Shown here one piece after another: positions 31,740 to 40,907 of a stretch of DNA of 64,000 nt. This DNA is from an uncultured Alphaproteobacteria bacterium. Its GTDB lineage: Bacteria > Pseudomonadota > Alphaproteobacteria > UBA3830. The stretch spans positions 1 through 64,000 of the forward strand of contig CALXQQ010000002.1 in NCBI GenBank assembly GCA_944390775.1, in the 5' to 3' direction. The notes under the pieces were generated by a model that saw nothing but the letters and a program-made list of their open reading frames with translations, ran no database searches and was not told where the DNA came from. A program made the position numbers and the translations under genes. Positions within the stretch are counted from its first letter, which is position 1; every line of letters starts with the position of its first letter.

Positions 31740-32588
31740 CTACCGCTTTTGTTCTAATAGAGATAGAATATTAGAAAGGGTGGCCTTTAATTCCTTACGC
31801 GCTACTACCATATCTACCATTCCATGCTTCAGTAGATATTCAGATCGTTGGAATCCATCTGGCAGTTTTTCTCGAATAGTGCTTTCTATTACCCTGGGGC
31901 CTGTAAATGCGATAACTGCTTCTGGCTCCGCAATGTGAATGTCACCTAACATAGCAAAAGAAGCGGAGACTCCTCCTGTCGTAGGATTGGTCAAAAGCAC
32001 TATGTAGGGTAATCCTGCTTCATTTAGTTTATTGACGGCTACAGTTGTGCGTGGCATTTGCATGAGAGAGAAGATTCCCTCTTGCATACGAGCGCCTCCA
32101 GAGCATGGAACCACCATGAAAGCGCATCCCTTTTTGACGGCATAATCGACCGCGGTTATGAAAAGCTCTCCGACATATGTTCCCATTGAGCCACCCATAA
32201 ACTCAAAATCAAAGAACAGCACTACTATCTTGTTGCCTCCAATTTGGCCGTAGCCGGCAACAACAGAATCATTGTGTTTTGTTTTTTCTTTATATTGCTT
32301 TAAACGATCAACGTACTTTTTCGTATCTTTGAATTTCAACGGATCAAGTACAATACGCTTATTGGTAATCTCTACAAATGTACCCTTATCAAACAACATC
32401 TCGATGCGCTCGTCTACAGACAGATACATATGATTATTACAGTGAGGACAAACACGGAAATTAGCTTTCAATTCCTTTTGAAAAATCATTTGGCCACACT
32501 TCGAGCATTTATCCCACAGATTATCCGGAACATCATTCCCGATGAGAGCTCGGATTTTAGGACGTACGAAATTAGTCAGCCAGTTCAT
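31740..32588 (-). CDS. accD: Acetyl-CoA carboxylase carboxyltransferase subunit beta
   Basis: The beta subunit of the carboxyltransferase that makes malonyl-CoA for fatty-acid synthesis. An N-terminal zinc ribbon uses Cys28, Cys31, Cys47 and Cys50; the crotonase-fold domain has GGSMGTYVGE, PCSGGARMQEG and TNPTTGGVSASFAMLGD. The 282 residues are normal. The usual alphaproteobacterial neighbour folC is absent; instead it lies 6 nt downstream of ihfB and is co-transcribed with it. Confidence 0.96.
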   Translation of the reverse strand: MNWLTNFVRPKIRALIGNDVPDNLWDKCSKCGQMIFQKELKANFRVCPHCNNHMYLSVDERIEMLFDKGTFVEITNKRIVLDPLKFKDTKKYVDRLKQYKEKTKHNDSVVAGYGQIGGNKIVVLFFDFEFMGGSMGTYVGELFITAVDYAVKKGCAFMVVPCSGGARMQEGIFSLMQMPRTTVAVNKLNEAGLPYIVLLTNPTTGGVSASFAMLGDIHIAEPEAVIAFTGPRVIESTIREKLPDGFQRSEYLLKHGMVDMVVARKELKATLSNILSLLEQKR

Positions 32589-32594
32589 ATGTCA

Positions 32595-32897
32595 TTACTC
32601 ATTTGTTTCATCTGATGTGGTACTGTTGATAAGAGCTCGCATTTGCTTTCCCGCCTTGAATACGATCGTTTTTTTCGCATCTACATCAACTGCTTCTCCA
32701 GTTCTTGGATTTCTACCTTTCATGGGATTCCTTTGACGCAAAAAGAACGCACCAAATCCTCGTAGTTCAACACGATTACCTGCAATTAACTCTCCAGAAA
32801 TTGTGTCAAGCACAATTGCCACTATTCTTTCTACATCAACTCGATCTATATAAGGATAAATTTTCTTGATTTCCTTAATCAATCCTATTCTAGTCAC
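32595..32897 (-). CDS. ihfB: Integration host factor subunit beta
   Basis: A DNA-bending HU/IHF-family protein. The 100 residues contain VELRGFGAFFLRQRNPMKGR and NPRTGEAVDVDAKKTIVFK, the beta-arm that enters the minor groove, and the DVERIVAIVLDTISGEL helix typical of the alphaproteobacterial beta subunit. The alternative, a plain HU, is less likely because of the RNPxxGRNPRTGE pattern. An SD (AGGAGG-like, in AATCCTCCTAAA on the plus strand) precedes the ATG. A palindrome lies just upstream. Confidence 0.88.
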   Translation of the reverse strand: MTRIGLIKEIKKIYPYIDRVDVERIVAIVLDTISGELIAGNRVELRGFGAFFLRQRNPMKGRNPRTGEAVDVDAKKTIVFKAGKQMRALINSTTSDETNE

Positions 32898-32917
32898 TAA
32901 ATCCTCCTAAAATGTCT

Positions 32918-32933
32918 ATACACTCAAGTGTAT
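32918..32933. promoter_or_regulatory. Inverted repeat between divergent ihfB and methyltransferase genes
   Basis: ATACACT, two bases, AGTGTAT: a perfect 7-bp palindrome placed 20 bases before each start codon. This is operator geometry for a dimeric regulator covering both divergent starts. It has no T-tract, so a terminator is unlikely. Confidence 0.35.
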
Positions 32934-32953
32934 GATAGTATATAACATAGATT

Positions 32954-33601
32954 ATGAAATATTTAAATATTGCTTTTTTGGATGGATTCTATAATTACCC
33001 TGCAGGAGAAATGCTCATGCAGAAGGTATCAGATGTTGTGAACGGCTTGATGGGTGGAGAAAAACGTTTGCTGATGGGATATGGTGGCCGCTATCTTAAT
33101 ATGCTAGATCCTCACGGATTATTTTATGCAATTCCAGAAAGTTATGAGTATAAACGATGGCCTGAAATACGCCCATTTAGAACAATAGTCGCTAATGATA
33201 CTTTGTTGCCATTTGTATCAGACACATGGGATAGTATAGTAGCACTGCATCATCTTGAATATACTCCTCATCTAGAACAGGTATTGATAGAGTATCTGAG
33301 AGTATTAAGTCCAAATGGTGTATTTATAGCTGTAATAATCAATAAAAATATACGAGCTAATTCCGTAGAAAAAATAGTCCATCATTTTATAAAACGAAGT
33401 TTATCTATCACTAGATTATGTGGTTTGGACGGAAAATTGAAAATATGGCCTTATAATTTCGATATGGAATGCAGTACAATAGATCAGTCATTATTGAAAA
33501 TGTTTCCGTTTTTATCTGATATAGTGATTATTGTGGGAAAAAAGGTGGAACTAGCGCCGGAAATTGCAAAGGCTAGCGATGTGCAATTGGAGTTAGCATA
33601 A
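32954..33601 (+). CDS. Class I SAM-dependent methyltransferase
   Basis: A 215-residue methyltransferase-11-like protein. The post-I region reads LLPFVSDTWDSIVALHHLEYTP, and the LRVLSPNGVFIAVIINKN strand is the usual post-motif III. The SAM-binding motif I is weak (RLLMGYGGRYL). Similar proteins are common in alphaproteobacteria, often near glyoxalase II, but the substrate is unknown. No SD is visible before the ATG. It is followed two bases later by the yhhQ start. Confidence 0.78.
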   Translation: MKYLNIAFLDGFYNYPAGEMLMQKVSDVVNGLMGGEKRLLMGYGGRYLNMLDPHGLFYAIPESYEYKRWPEIRPFRTIVANDTLLPFVSDTWDSIVALHHLEYTPHLEQVLIEYLRVLSPNGVFIAVIINKNIRANSVEKIVHHFIKRSLSITRLCGLDGKLKIWPYNFDMECSTIDQSLLKMFPFLSDIVIIVGKKVELAPEIAKASDVQLELA

Positions 33602-33602
33602 A

Positions 33603-34316
33603 ATGCCAGAGTTGTTGAGCTTACTGACATTGGTCGTATGTTTTATTGGCATCGCTGTGTTTGCTAAATATTTTGGCGAGTCTGGTCTTTATGTTTATTC
33701 GTCTGTATCGATAATTGCAGCGAATATTCAGGTGCTCAAATTGACGAAATATGCTTTTTGGAATGAGCCTGTTGCGTTAGGTACCGTATTGTTTTCAACA
33801 ACTTTTGCCGTGGATAATATTCTGACAGAGCATTATGGTGCAGCAAGTGCTAAGCGCAATGTATGGATTGGGTTTGTGTCTTATTTGTTTTTTGTTATTG
33901 TAATGTTGATTGCTATACAGCATCCTACAGTTCAATATGAAGAGGATTGTGCAAATTTAGCTTCTGAATTAGCTGCTCTGTTTACTCCAGGTGTGAGAAT
34001 TTTACTGGCTAGTGTCATATCATATTTGGTTAGTCAATTATTGGATGTGCATATATTTGTACAATTGCGTAGTTTATTAGATGGACGATATTTAGCATTC
34101 AGAACATGTGTGTCTATGGCTATATCTTCTTTTATTGATAATTTTGTTTTTTCTTTATTAGCATGGGTAATACTTGCAGAAAATCCGGTAAGTTGGTCTG
34201 TTCTTTCAACTACTTATATTGTACCATCATATTTGTTGCGGTTAAGTATAGTTATGTTATGTGTGCCATTCGTGAGATGTATAAATAGTTTAATTATTGG
34301 TAGGTCTAATGTATAA
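33603..34316 (+). CDS. yhhQ: Queuosine-precursor transporter (YhhQ/VUT family)
   Basis: A 237-residue integral membrane protein with about six hydrophobic segments. VUT-family landmarks are FSTTFAVDNILTEHYG and LVSQLLDVHIFVQLR, followed by SSFIDNFVFSLLAW. The family imports preQ0, preQ1 or queuine. It overlaps tgt, the enzyme that inserts the base into tRNA, so the job is import of a queuosine precursor. Confidence 0.88.
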   Translation: MPELLSLLTLVVCFIGIAVFAKYFGESGLYVYSSVSIIAANIQVLKLTKYAFWNEPVALGTVLFSTTFAVDNILTEHYGAASAKRNVWIGFVSYLFFVIVMLIAIQHPTVQYEEDCANLASELAALFTPGVRILLASVISYLVSQLLDVHIFVQLRSLLDGRYLAFRTCVSMAISSFIDNFVFSLLAWVILAENPVSWSVLSTTYIVPSYLLRLSIVMLCVPFVRCINSLIIGRSNV

Positions 34317-35481
34317 GAATTTTTCATTTACAGTTTTAAAATGCGCAGGACTAAAAAGAGTAGGTGTTATAAGAACCCCTCATGGTGAAATTCAAACGCC
34401 TGCATTTATTTTTTGCGGGACAAAAGCGAGCGTAAAGGGCATTAGTCCTGATCAACTTCGTGCAGTCGGCACACAAATTGTGTTATCCAATACCTATCAT
34501 TTGTCTGTTTTTCCTGGATCAGATTATATTCGTGAACGAGGTGGTTTGCATAAGTTCATGGGATGGAATGGACCTTTGCTTACAGATTCAGGAGGATTCC
34601 AAATTTTTAGTTTGGGCCATGGGTCTGTTGCTGATGAAATCAAAGGAAAGCGTAATGCGACTTCTACTTTGGAAAAAATTACCGAAGACGGCGCTTATTT
34701 TCGTTCATATTGGGATGGAAAGATTCAGTTGTTGACTCCGGAGAGATCTATTCAGTTGCAACGAGCATTTGGTGTAGATTTTGTTGTTAGCTTCGATGAG
34801 TGTACACCGTTTCACGGCGATAAAGCCTATACTGAGCATGCTATGGAGCGTTCTCATAGGTGGGAAACACGTTCTCTGGAGGAGTTTAAGCGTGAGGATG
34901 ATGATAGTCAGGCACTATATGGCATAGTGCAGGGAGGTGTATACCCAGATTTGAGACATCGTAGTGCTCAATTTGTAAATGAAAACGATTTTTTTGCTAC
35001 TGCTATTGGCGGAACATTGGGGTCATCGAAAGCACAAATGTATGAAGTCGTAGACATGGCGTTAGATACATTGCGGAAAGATCGTCCTATTCACTTACTT
35101 GGCATAGGCTGTATCGGAGACATTTTTGCAGGTGTGGAGAAGGGGATAGATACATTTGATTGTGTGCATCCTACTCGTATTGCCAGGCATGGTGGCGCTT
35201 TAGTGAAGCCTAATGCAAGGGATAGTTATGAAAGAGAACATATTAATTTAAAAAGATCTCAATACGCAGATGATGATCGTCCAATAGAAGAAGATTGTGA
35301 TTGTCCATGTTGTCGTCAATTTTCACGAGCATATCTACATTATTTATTAAAAGCAAACGAGCTATTGGCATTATCCGCTATAACTCTACATAACATAAGA
35401 TTTATGAATAGATTAATGGAGGATGTGCGTTTGGGGATTATGGAAGGGAATTGGCAGCAGGTAAAGGACAAATGGATGTGA
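34309..35481 (+). CDS. tgt: tRNA-guanine transglycosylase, possibly queuine-type
   Basis: Exchanges G34 of GUN-anticodon tRNAs for a queuosine base. Seen: base Asp in DSGGFQIFS, the nucleophile region FDCVHPTRIARHG, and the zinc site CDCPCC...H. The pocket loop that reads GGLAVGE in E. coli Tgt reads GGTLGSS here and is one residue shorter; the Val that restricts the bacterial pocket is lost and a Gly lies there, as in eukaryotic enzymes and, as I recall, chlamydial Tgt. The insert HGSVADEIKG also recalls the chlamydial enzyme. Start ATG 34309 (390 residues); it overlaps yhhQ by 8 nt. Confidence 0.94.
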   Translation: MYKNFSFTVLKCAGLKRVGVIRTPHGEIQTPAFIFCGTKASVKGISPDQLRAVGTQIVLSNTYHLSVFPGSDYIRERGGLHKFMGWNGPLLTDSGGFQIFSLGHGSVADEIKGKRNATSTLEKITEDGAYFRSYWDGKIQLLTPERSIQLQRAFGVDFVVSFDECTPFHGDKAYTEHAMERSHRWETRSLEEFKREDDDSQALYGIVQGGVYPDLRHRSAQFVNENDFFATAIGGTLGSSKAQMYEVVDMALDTLRKDRPIHLLGIGCIGDIFAGVEKGIDTFDCVHPTRIARHGGALVKPNARDSYEREHINLKRSQYADDDRPIEEDCDCPCCRQFSRAYLHYLLKANELLALSAITLHNIRFMNRLMEDVRLGIMEGNWQQVKDKWM

Positions 35482-37337
35482 AACGCTACTTGCTACTGTT
35501 TTGTACATTTATCTGGATGTCCATTGCGGATGATGAATATGATTGGCATGATTTTCATTATTCTGTTCAATTAGAACTTGAAACCGATGCTGGATTGTTA
35601 AATAGCTTATCCGAAATGATTGTCGGTTCAGAGATTAAAGCAAAAATAGAAGGTCTTAGACTTTTCAAGCAGCAGGGGGAAATTGTATCTAATATATATG
35701 CTTTAAAAGAGCGAATAGCAAAAGATGTCGAGTCATTAGAAAGAGATCTGCATATCGCTGGTTATTACAATGCTGTAGTAGAATGCAAGCTAAATAAAGC
35801 TGAGAATAATACGGTGAATGTGGTTTTAAAAGTCCAATTAAACCGTATTTTTGGGTTAAATGTGCATGTTGTTTATACTGGTCATGACGCAAAATTTACC
35901 GAGAGGTATGGAAATATTTTGCAATTACGATCAAAACAGATTAAAGCATCTATCAACGAAATTGTTGGTTTCATAGATGATGCATTATTGGACTTGAAAA
36001 AGTCAGGATATTATGCACCTACGGTAATACAAAAGCGTTTGAGAGTCTTATACGATAGGAATAAGGTTTTGTTATTGCTAGAAATTGATCCTGGCGAGAA
36101 GGTGGTATTTGGGGATACTACGATTCATGCGTTTGACGGTATTGATGATCAGTTTATTCGAAATAGAATTAGTTGGCGGACGGGCAAGATATTTGATATA
36201 GGCAAAATCAAGGAAACGGAAGAAGCTCTTCACTCTACTCAAATTTTTTCCAAAATTAAGATAGAAGAGGGTAGGGCTCAGAATGGAATAGTACCGATAG
36301 CTCTTACGGTAAAAGAGGAAAAAAAGCATATGTTGAATGCCAGTATATTCTATTCAACAGAACGCAACAACAAGGTTAATACTCGTCAGAATAAATTTGG
36401 TACAGTAATAACTCGTTTTTCTTGGACTCGTTTTAATGCATTTGGCGGAGGTGAAAAGCTTGAAACAGAATTAGAATGTATGCCAATCAGACTAGGCGAA
36501 AGGCATACCGATTATGGATTTATGATTTCTTGTATGCAGCCTGATTTTTTGTTTAATGATAGCAGCATTACATATGAGGTTTCTCGTAAGCAAGAACTTA
36601 CAAATGCATTTTTTCGGAAGGTGGATCATTATGGTTTTGTGTTTTCCAAGCCGGGATGGAAAAATCTTGTATATAACATAGGTTGTTGTTATGAGCAGAA
36701 CTATGTTGATATCGACTACGGCTTTTGGAATGATCGTCATTACCAAGCATTAGTAATTCCATTTGGAGTAGTGTTTGATAAAACAGACAGCTTACTAGAT
36801 CCTACTAAGGGCTATCGTTTTACTATCAACAGCTATTATGCTCGTATATGGCAAATGCCAACAAATAGATTATTAGGGCTTGATATTGCTTTTGCATACA
36901 ACTATTCATTTAATGATGTAAAGCAGACAGTTTTTGCATTTAACGTTGAACGACATAATATATTTGGTTGTTCTAGTTTTGGTATTCCACTAGATAAAAG
37001 GGTATACTGTGGAGGGAGTAGTTCTGTGCGTGGATATGCAAATCAAATGGCTACGTGTTTATCAGATGGTATTCCAATAGGAGGGAAGTATTCTTGGGAA
37101 TTTAACGCAGAACTGAGAAGAAAAGTTACCTCGACAATAGGTGGAGCGTTGTTTTTTGATGGCGGAAAAGTGTTTCATCACTTGCCTAGGAAACGGTGGT
37201 TTTTTTCGTATGGAGTGGGCGTGAGATATTTTACATCAATTGGACCTATTCGGTTTGATTTTGCTTTTCCGGTGCATCGTAGATCTGATGTAGATTCTCG
37301 GGTACGTTTCATGATGAGTTTGGGACAGGCATTTTGA
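35472..37337 (+). CDS. tamA: Outer-membrane translocation assembly protein TamA
   Basis: An Omp85-family outer-membrane barrel that works with TamB. Signal peptide (KRYLLLFCTFIWMSIA), POTRA domains over about residues 25-290, then a 16-strand barrel with the Omp85 motif VRGYANQ (loop 6) and the C-terminal FRFDFAFP-type strand ending in Phe. The 620-odd residues fit. ATG 35472 or GTG 35478 could be used; AAGGA is three bases from the first and nine from the second, so the GTG is also plausible. The tgt stop is overlapped. Confidence 0.9.
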   Translation: MDVKRYLLLFCTFIWMSIADDEYDWHDFHYSVQLELETDAGLLNSLSEMIVGSEIKAKIEGLRLFKQQGEIVSNIYALKERIAKDVESLERDLHIAGYYNAVVECKLNKAENNTVNVVLKVQLNRIFGLNVHVVYTGHDAKFTERYGNILQLRSKQIKASINEIVGFIDDALLDLKKSGYYAPTVIQKRLRVLYDRNKVLLLLEIDPGEKVVFGDTTIHAFDGIDDQFIRNRISWRTGKIFDIGKIKETEEALHSTQIFSKIKIEEGRAQNGIVPIALTVKEEKKHMLNASIFYSTERNNKVNTRQNKFGTVITRFSWTRFNAFGGGEKLETELECMPIRLGERHTDYGFMISCMQPDFLFNDSSITYEVSRKQELTNAFFRKVDHYGFVFSKPGWKNLVYNIGCCYEQNYVDIDYGFWNDRHYQALVIPFGVVFDKTDSLLDPTKGYRFTINSYYARIWQMPTNRLLGLDIAFAYNYSFNDVKQTVFAFNVERHNIFGCSSFGIPLDKRVYCGGSSSVRGYANQMATCLSDGIPIGGKYSWEFNAELRRKVTSTIGGALFFDGGKVFHHLPRKRWFFSYGVGVRYFTSIGPIRFDFAFPVHRRSDVDSRVRFMMSLGQAF

Positions 37338-40300
37338 TGAAAAGCTTTTTGCATTTCAATATCAAACGGTCAATTATAAGTCTATTCTTGATATTTTGTT
37401 TTGCAGCTTGTGTATACTACATGACGCGCATGTTCCCGAACTATTTGAAGCAACAATTAGCATCGCATGGTATTTCTGTAAAAAATATGAGCTTGAATCA
37501 TATTGATGAATTTTGCTATGAGGAGGCTGGGCGAAAAACATATTTGATACGTAATGTAAACATTCGTTGGAGTTGGACGAAACCATGTGTTAGCGTAGAA
37601 GAAATAGTCTATGATAACAACTGTCTGCACAGTAATGATTCTGCCAGCACAAATATTTTTCATGTATTGTCAGAGGTTCCCGGTTGGTTATGTGAAATTA
37701 TTCATCGGAGTGAGATATCGATAAAGAACATTAAAATTGGCGCTATATGTGCTTTATCTGATATTACATATAGAGCCGGTGAGGGAAAAGTAAAATGTTG
37801 GTATGGGCTGGACCGACAATTTACTATGAGGTTTAGCTATAAACAGCGTGTTTGGCATGCTTATATAGATTTTGTCATGAGAGATGTGATGTCAGCACAT
37901 GCTCGTTTAAGCAGCACGGATCTTTTAGATGCCATATCTATTGATTTGTTAAGTATCAAATGGAAGAATTACGATATATGCGGCAATGGCAATATAAGCT
38001 GTATAGATCAGAACTGTACTTTGAATATTCCTATAAATTTTGTTGAAATTCCAGAAGAGTTGAAGCGTGTTGTTTATGCTGATTTGAACGATCTTAATGT
38101 TGTAGTTCAATTACAAATGAATAAACCGTTTAGTATGCATGTTCGGCGTGGATCTGATCAATTGGGAACAATTACTTATCAATATGGTTCTATGTTGGAA
38201 GGCGATATTGGCTGGCTTAATATAGGCGGGCATCAACTGCAAACTATTTCAGTGATACATAATGAGGATAATGTAGATTTATTGTTACGAGGTGATGATT
38301 TTACTTTATCTTCAAAAGTGGATCTAGATGCAGCTAGTATTACACAGCTAACGTTAGATAGTAGGAAAGGAAAAGTAAATCTGACCAAACCGATTAATCT
38401 GAATAAAATTGATTGCGTTTCTTTTGATTTCAATTTTTCTCAATTAGATTTTTGGAAACAGATGATTCCAATTAGCGGGGCAGGATCTGGGCATATAGAA
38501 TATTGTTCTGGAAATATTATAGGAAGAGCTTCTAGTAGTAAGCTTGTATATAATGACTCAATTGTTTTGCATGATATCGATCTACAGAAAGATTCAAGCA
38601 GTATACATATTGCGTGTAAGATGATTGAATCCTCTGTAGGAAAACTATTATCGGTTAAAGCGCAAGCTACTAATGAACGTTGGATAGTGCAAGGAAAGAG
38701 CGAGCAAAAGTTAGCTTTATGGCTAACTGGGACGATCGAGGGCGATAAAATTATTCTCAATCGCGGAAGTTATGGAAATGAAAAACAACGTCTGATGCTT
38801 CGTAATGTCACGTGTGACTACCGAAATAAATTGTTAAAAGGAACAATCGACTTATTATCGAAGAAAAAGGGTCAAGTTGTTTTTTGTTATGATTCTGGTA
38901 AGGTTGATGGCAATTGTCGGAATATTTCATTGGCAGAACTTGGACACATATTTGATAGAAAATATCCCATAGGTGTATTGAACGGATCATGGAAGTTACA
39001 TTTAGAAGATGGACGTTGGGTCGGTAAGGCAGATTTTACATGTACAGGATGTGGTGCTAAGAAAAATGTAATCAACCTCTCAAGCGAATTAAGCAATAAT
39101 AACATAAAAATATCCGGATATTTGAAAGGGAAAACCAGTCTTTTGAATATCTGCTTTGCATACCCATTAAGTTTGTCTTGTGCATGTAGTTTGCTAGGAA
39201 CAAATAGTGATGTGAGTTGCTCTTTATCTGGCAATGTACGCTTGCAAGATGTATTAGAACTACCTGATAGGCGTAATTTGCGTGGAGATGTCAATTGTGA
39301 CATCAATATTACAGGATCTCTGCAGAATCCTAAATTAACAGGGTATGCGCGATGGAACGGAGCACATATTTCCGTGGGGGATATTTTACTAACTAATGGT
39401 GCGATTGAATTATCTGGGAATGATCATGTTATAAATGTTAAAAAGGCGTATTTTCAGGATAAATATGGAGGTAAAGCACAGGCGACAGGCGAGGGACGTT
39501 TTTTCTGGGATGGTATGATACCCAATATTGATGCGAGTTTGGATATTAAATTCGATAGGTTCTATTTGTTGAACGGGGAAACTATTAAAGGTCAACTAAC
39601 TGGTCATGGTAAGATGTTTGGTCCGATTAATGATATGTCTCTTACAGGAGAAGTTGATGTATTACGAGCTAAAATGTCTTATGAAAATGATGATACTGTG
39701 GAGATCGATCAAACCTTAGTAGTTGAGAATGATATACATATACAGCCGGCCCAGAAACAAGAACTATCTTCTGAATTTTTTACATATAATATTTTGATGC
39801 ACTGCAAGCGGATTAATGTAATTGGAAATATGTTTGATATTTCTTTAATGGGGGATTTGAGGTTGTTATCAAATCAAGATAAATGTAGTACGCTTGCAGG
39901 TAGTTTGCGGTTGGACAAGGGGCATTTAGATCTATTTGGTAAACGTATGCGTTTTGTATCTGGTGCTGTGACATTCCTTGAAGAATTTCCTTATCTCCCC
40001 AAAATTCACTTAACGGGACGTCGTAATTTCGGAAATATTATGATTAATATTGATGTGCGTAGTAGTCCTATAAAGGGGAGCTCATTGTCTTTATCGTCTA
40101 ATCCACCGTGTACCCAAGACGTAATTATAGCTCAACTATTGTTTGGAAAAGAACCTCAGCAACTTAGTGTTATGGAGGCAGCACAATTGGCTCATGTTGC
40201 TGCGAGTTTGAAACGGCAAGGTTACCTTTTTTCGTTACTAAATTCATTTCGTAATTTAGGTATTATTGATACGATTTCTTTTTCTTCAGTAAACGAAAAC

Positions 40301-40504
40301 AATGGGCTATATCAAAATAATAGAAATGCATCGAATAAATTGAAAATTAGTGCAGGTAAATACCTAAGTGATAATATCTATATAAGTGTGAACAAAAAAG
40401 ACGAAAATACAACACTTGATGTAGATTTATCGCTAAGTCCAACTATATCGGTAAAGGCTAATACCGCAGGAGAAGTTGGTCTTAGCTGGAAACATAGGTA
40501 TTAA
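37337..40504 (+). CDS. tamB: Translocation and assembly module TamB
   Basis: A long periplasm-spanning protein that shuttles lipid or outer-membrane proteins together with TamA. It has an N-terminal membrane anchor (about residues 13-30), a repetitive beta-strand body of about 750 residues, and a C-terminal DUF490 domain (ALRLDKGHLDLFGKRMRF, QDVIIAQLLFG, LSPTISVKANTAG, ending WKHRY). 1,055 residues is slightly short for the family. The ATG shares one base with the tamA stop (TGATG). Confidence 0.9.
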   Translation: MKSFLHFNIKRSIISLFLIFCFAACVYYMTRMFPNYLKQQLASHGISVKNMSLNHIDEFCYEEAGRKTYLIRNVNIRWSWTKPCVSVEEIVYDNNCLHSNDSASTNIFHVLSEVPGWLCEIIHRSEISIKNIKIGAICALSDITYRAGEGKVKCWYGLDRQFTMRFSYKQRVWHAYIDFVMRDVMSAHARLSSTDLLDAISIDLLSIKWKNYDICGNGNISCIDQNCTLNIPINFVEIPEELKRVVYADLNDLNVVVQLQMNKPFSMHVRRGSDQLGTITYQYGSMLEGDIGWLNIGGHQLQTISVIHNEDNVDLLLRGDDFTLSSKVDLDAASITQLTLDSRKGKVNLTKPINLNKIDCVSFDFNFSQLDFWKQMIPISGAGSGHIEYCSGNIIGRASSSKLVYNDSIVLHDIDLQKDSSSIHIACKMIESSVGKLLSVKAQATNERWIVQGKSEQKLALWLTGTIEGDKIILNRGSYGNEKQRLMLRNVTCDYRNKLLKGTIDLLSKKKGQVVFCYDSGKVDGNCRNISLAELGHIFDRKYPIGVLNGSWKLHLEDGRWVGKADFTCTGCGAKKNVINLSSELSNNNIKISGYLKGKTSLLNICFAYPLSLSCACSLLGTNSDVSCSLSGNVRLQDVLELPDRRNLRGDVNCDINITGSLQNPKLTGYARWNGAHISVGDILLTNGAIELSGNDHVINVKKAYFQDKYGGKAQATGEGRFFWDGMIPNIDASLDIKFDRFYLLNGETIKGQLTGHGKMFGPINDMSLTGEVDVLRAKMSYENDDTVEIDQTLVVENDIHIQPAQKQELSSEFFTYNILMHCKRINVIGNMFDISLMGDLRLLSNQDKCSTLAGSLRLDKGHLDLFGKRMRFVSGAVTFLEEFPYLPKIHLTGRRNFGNIMINIDVRSSPIKGSSLSLSSNPPCTQDVIIAQLLFGKEPQQLSVMEAAQLAHVAASLKRQGYLFSLLNSFRNLGIIDTISFSSVNENNGLYQNNRNASNKLKISAGKYLSDNIYISVNKKDENTTLDVDLSLSPTISVKANTAGEVGLSWKHRY

Positions 40505-40508
40505 AGTG

Positions 40509-40841
40509 CTATTTACATACATGACATGGGTCTTGCGCTTTTTTTACCAGATTTAATGTATCATTTATCGATTCATCTATTGTGTGATTGCCGTACATCA
40601 ATACATCCAAATATGAATCGAAGCGATTAGCTCTTTCTACATCACATTGCGTTCGTAACTGTTTAGCGACTGCTTTTGTTTCTTTAATCAGTGAGGATAC
40701 ATCCCCTGCGCCACCGCTGGAAAAGTGACGAGCCAATTTCATCTCTACTTCGTTTGCTTTGTCTTGAATACAGGAATCATCAACCAAAGCGCAACGTGTT
40801 AAACTCAATAAAAGGAGCAAATTACAAACTATCAACATCAT
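40509..40841 (-). CDS. Small secreted Cys-containing protein, unknown
   Basis: A 110-residue product with a hydrophobic N-terminus (MMLIVCNLLLLLSLTRCALV) and a mature helical part ending DPCHVCK. The mature protein carries Cys at DSC, TQC, and the final CHVC. A lipobox is not clear (LTRC). No family recognised. It ends 5 bases from the convergent tamB stop and starts 67 bases from the HAD gene, so a separate promoter is likely. Confidence 0.5.
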   Translation of the reverse strand: MMLIVCNLLLLLSLTRCALVDDSCIQDKANEVEMKLARHFSSGGAGDVSSLIKETKAVAKQLRTQCDVERANRFDSYLDVLMYGNHTIDESINDTLNLVKKAQDPCHVCK

Positions 40842-40907
40842 TCACCATATATCACCCTATGAGCTGTATGGTATATCATGATTGTTAAAGATTGTATAAT
40901 ACCGAAA

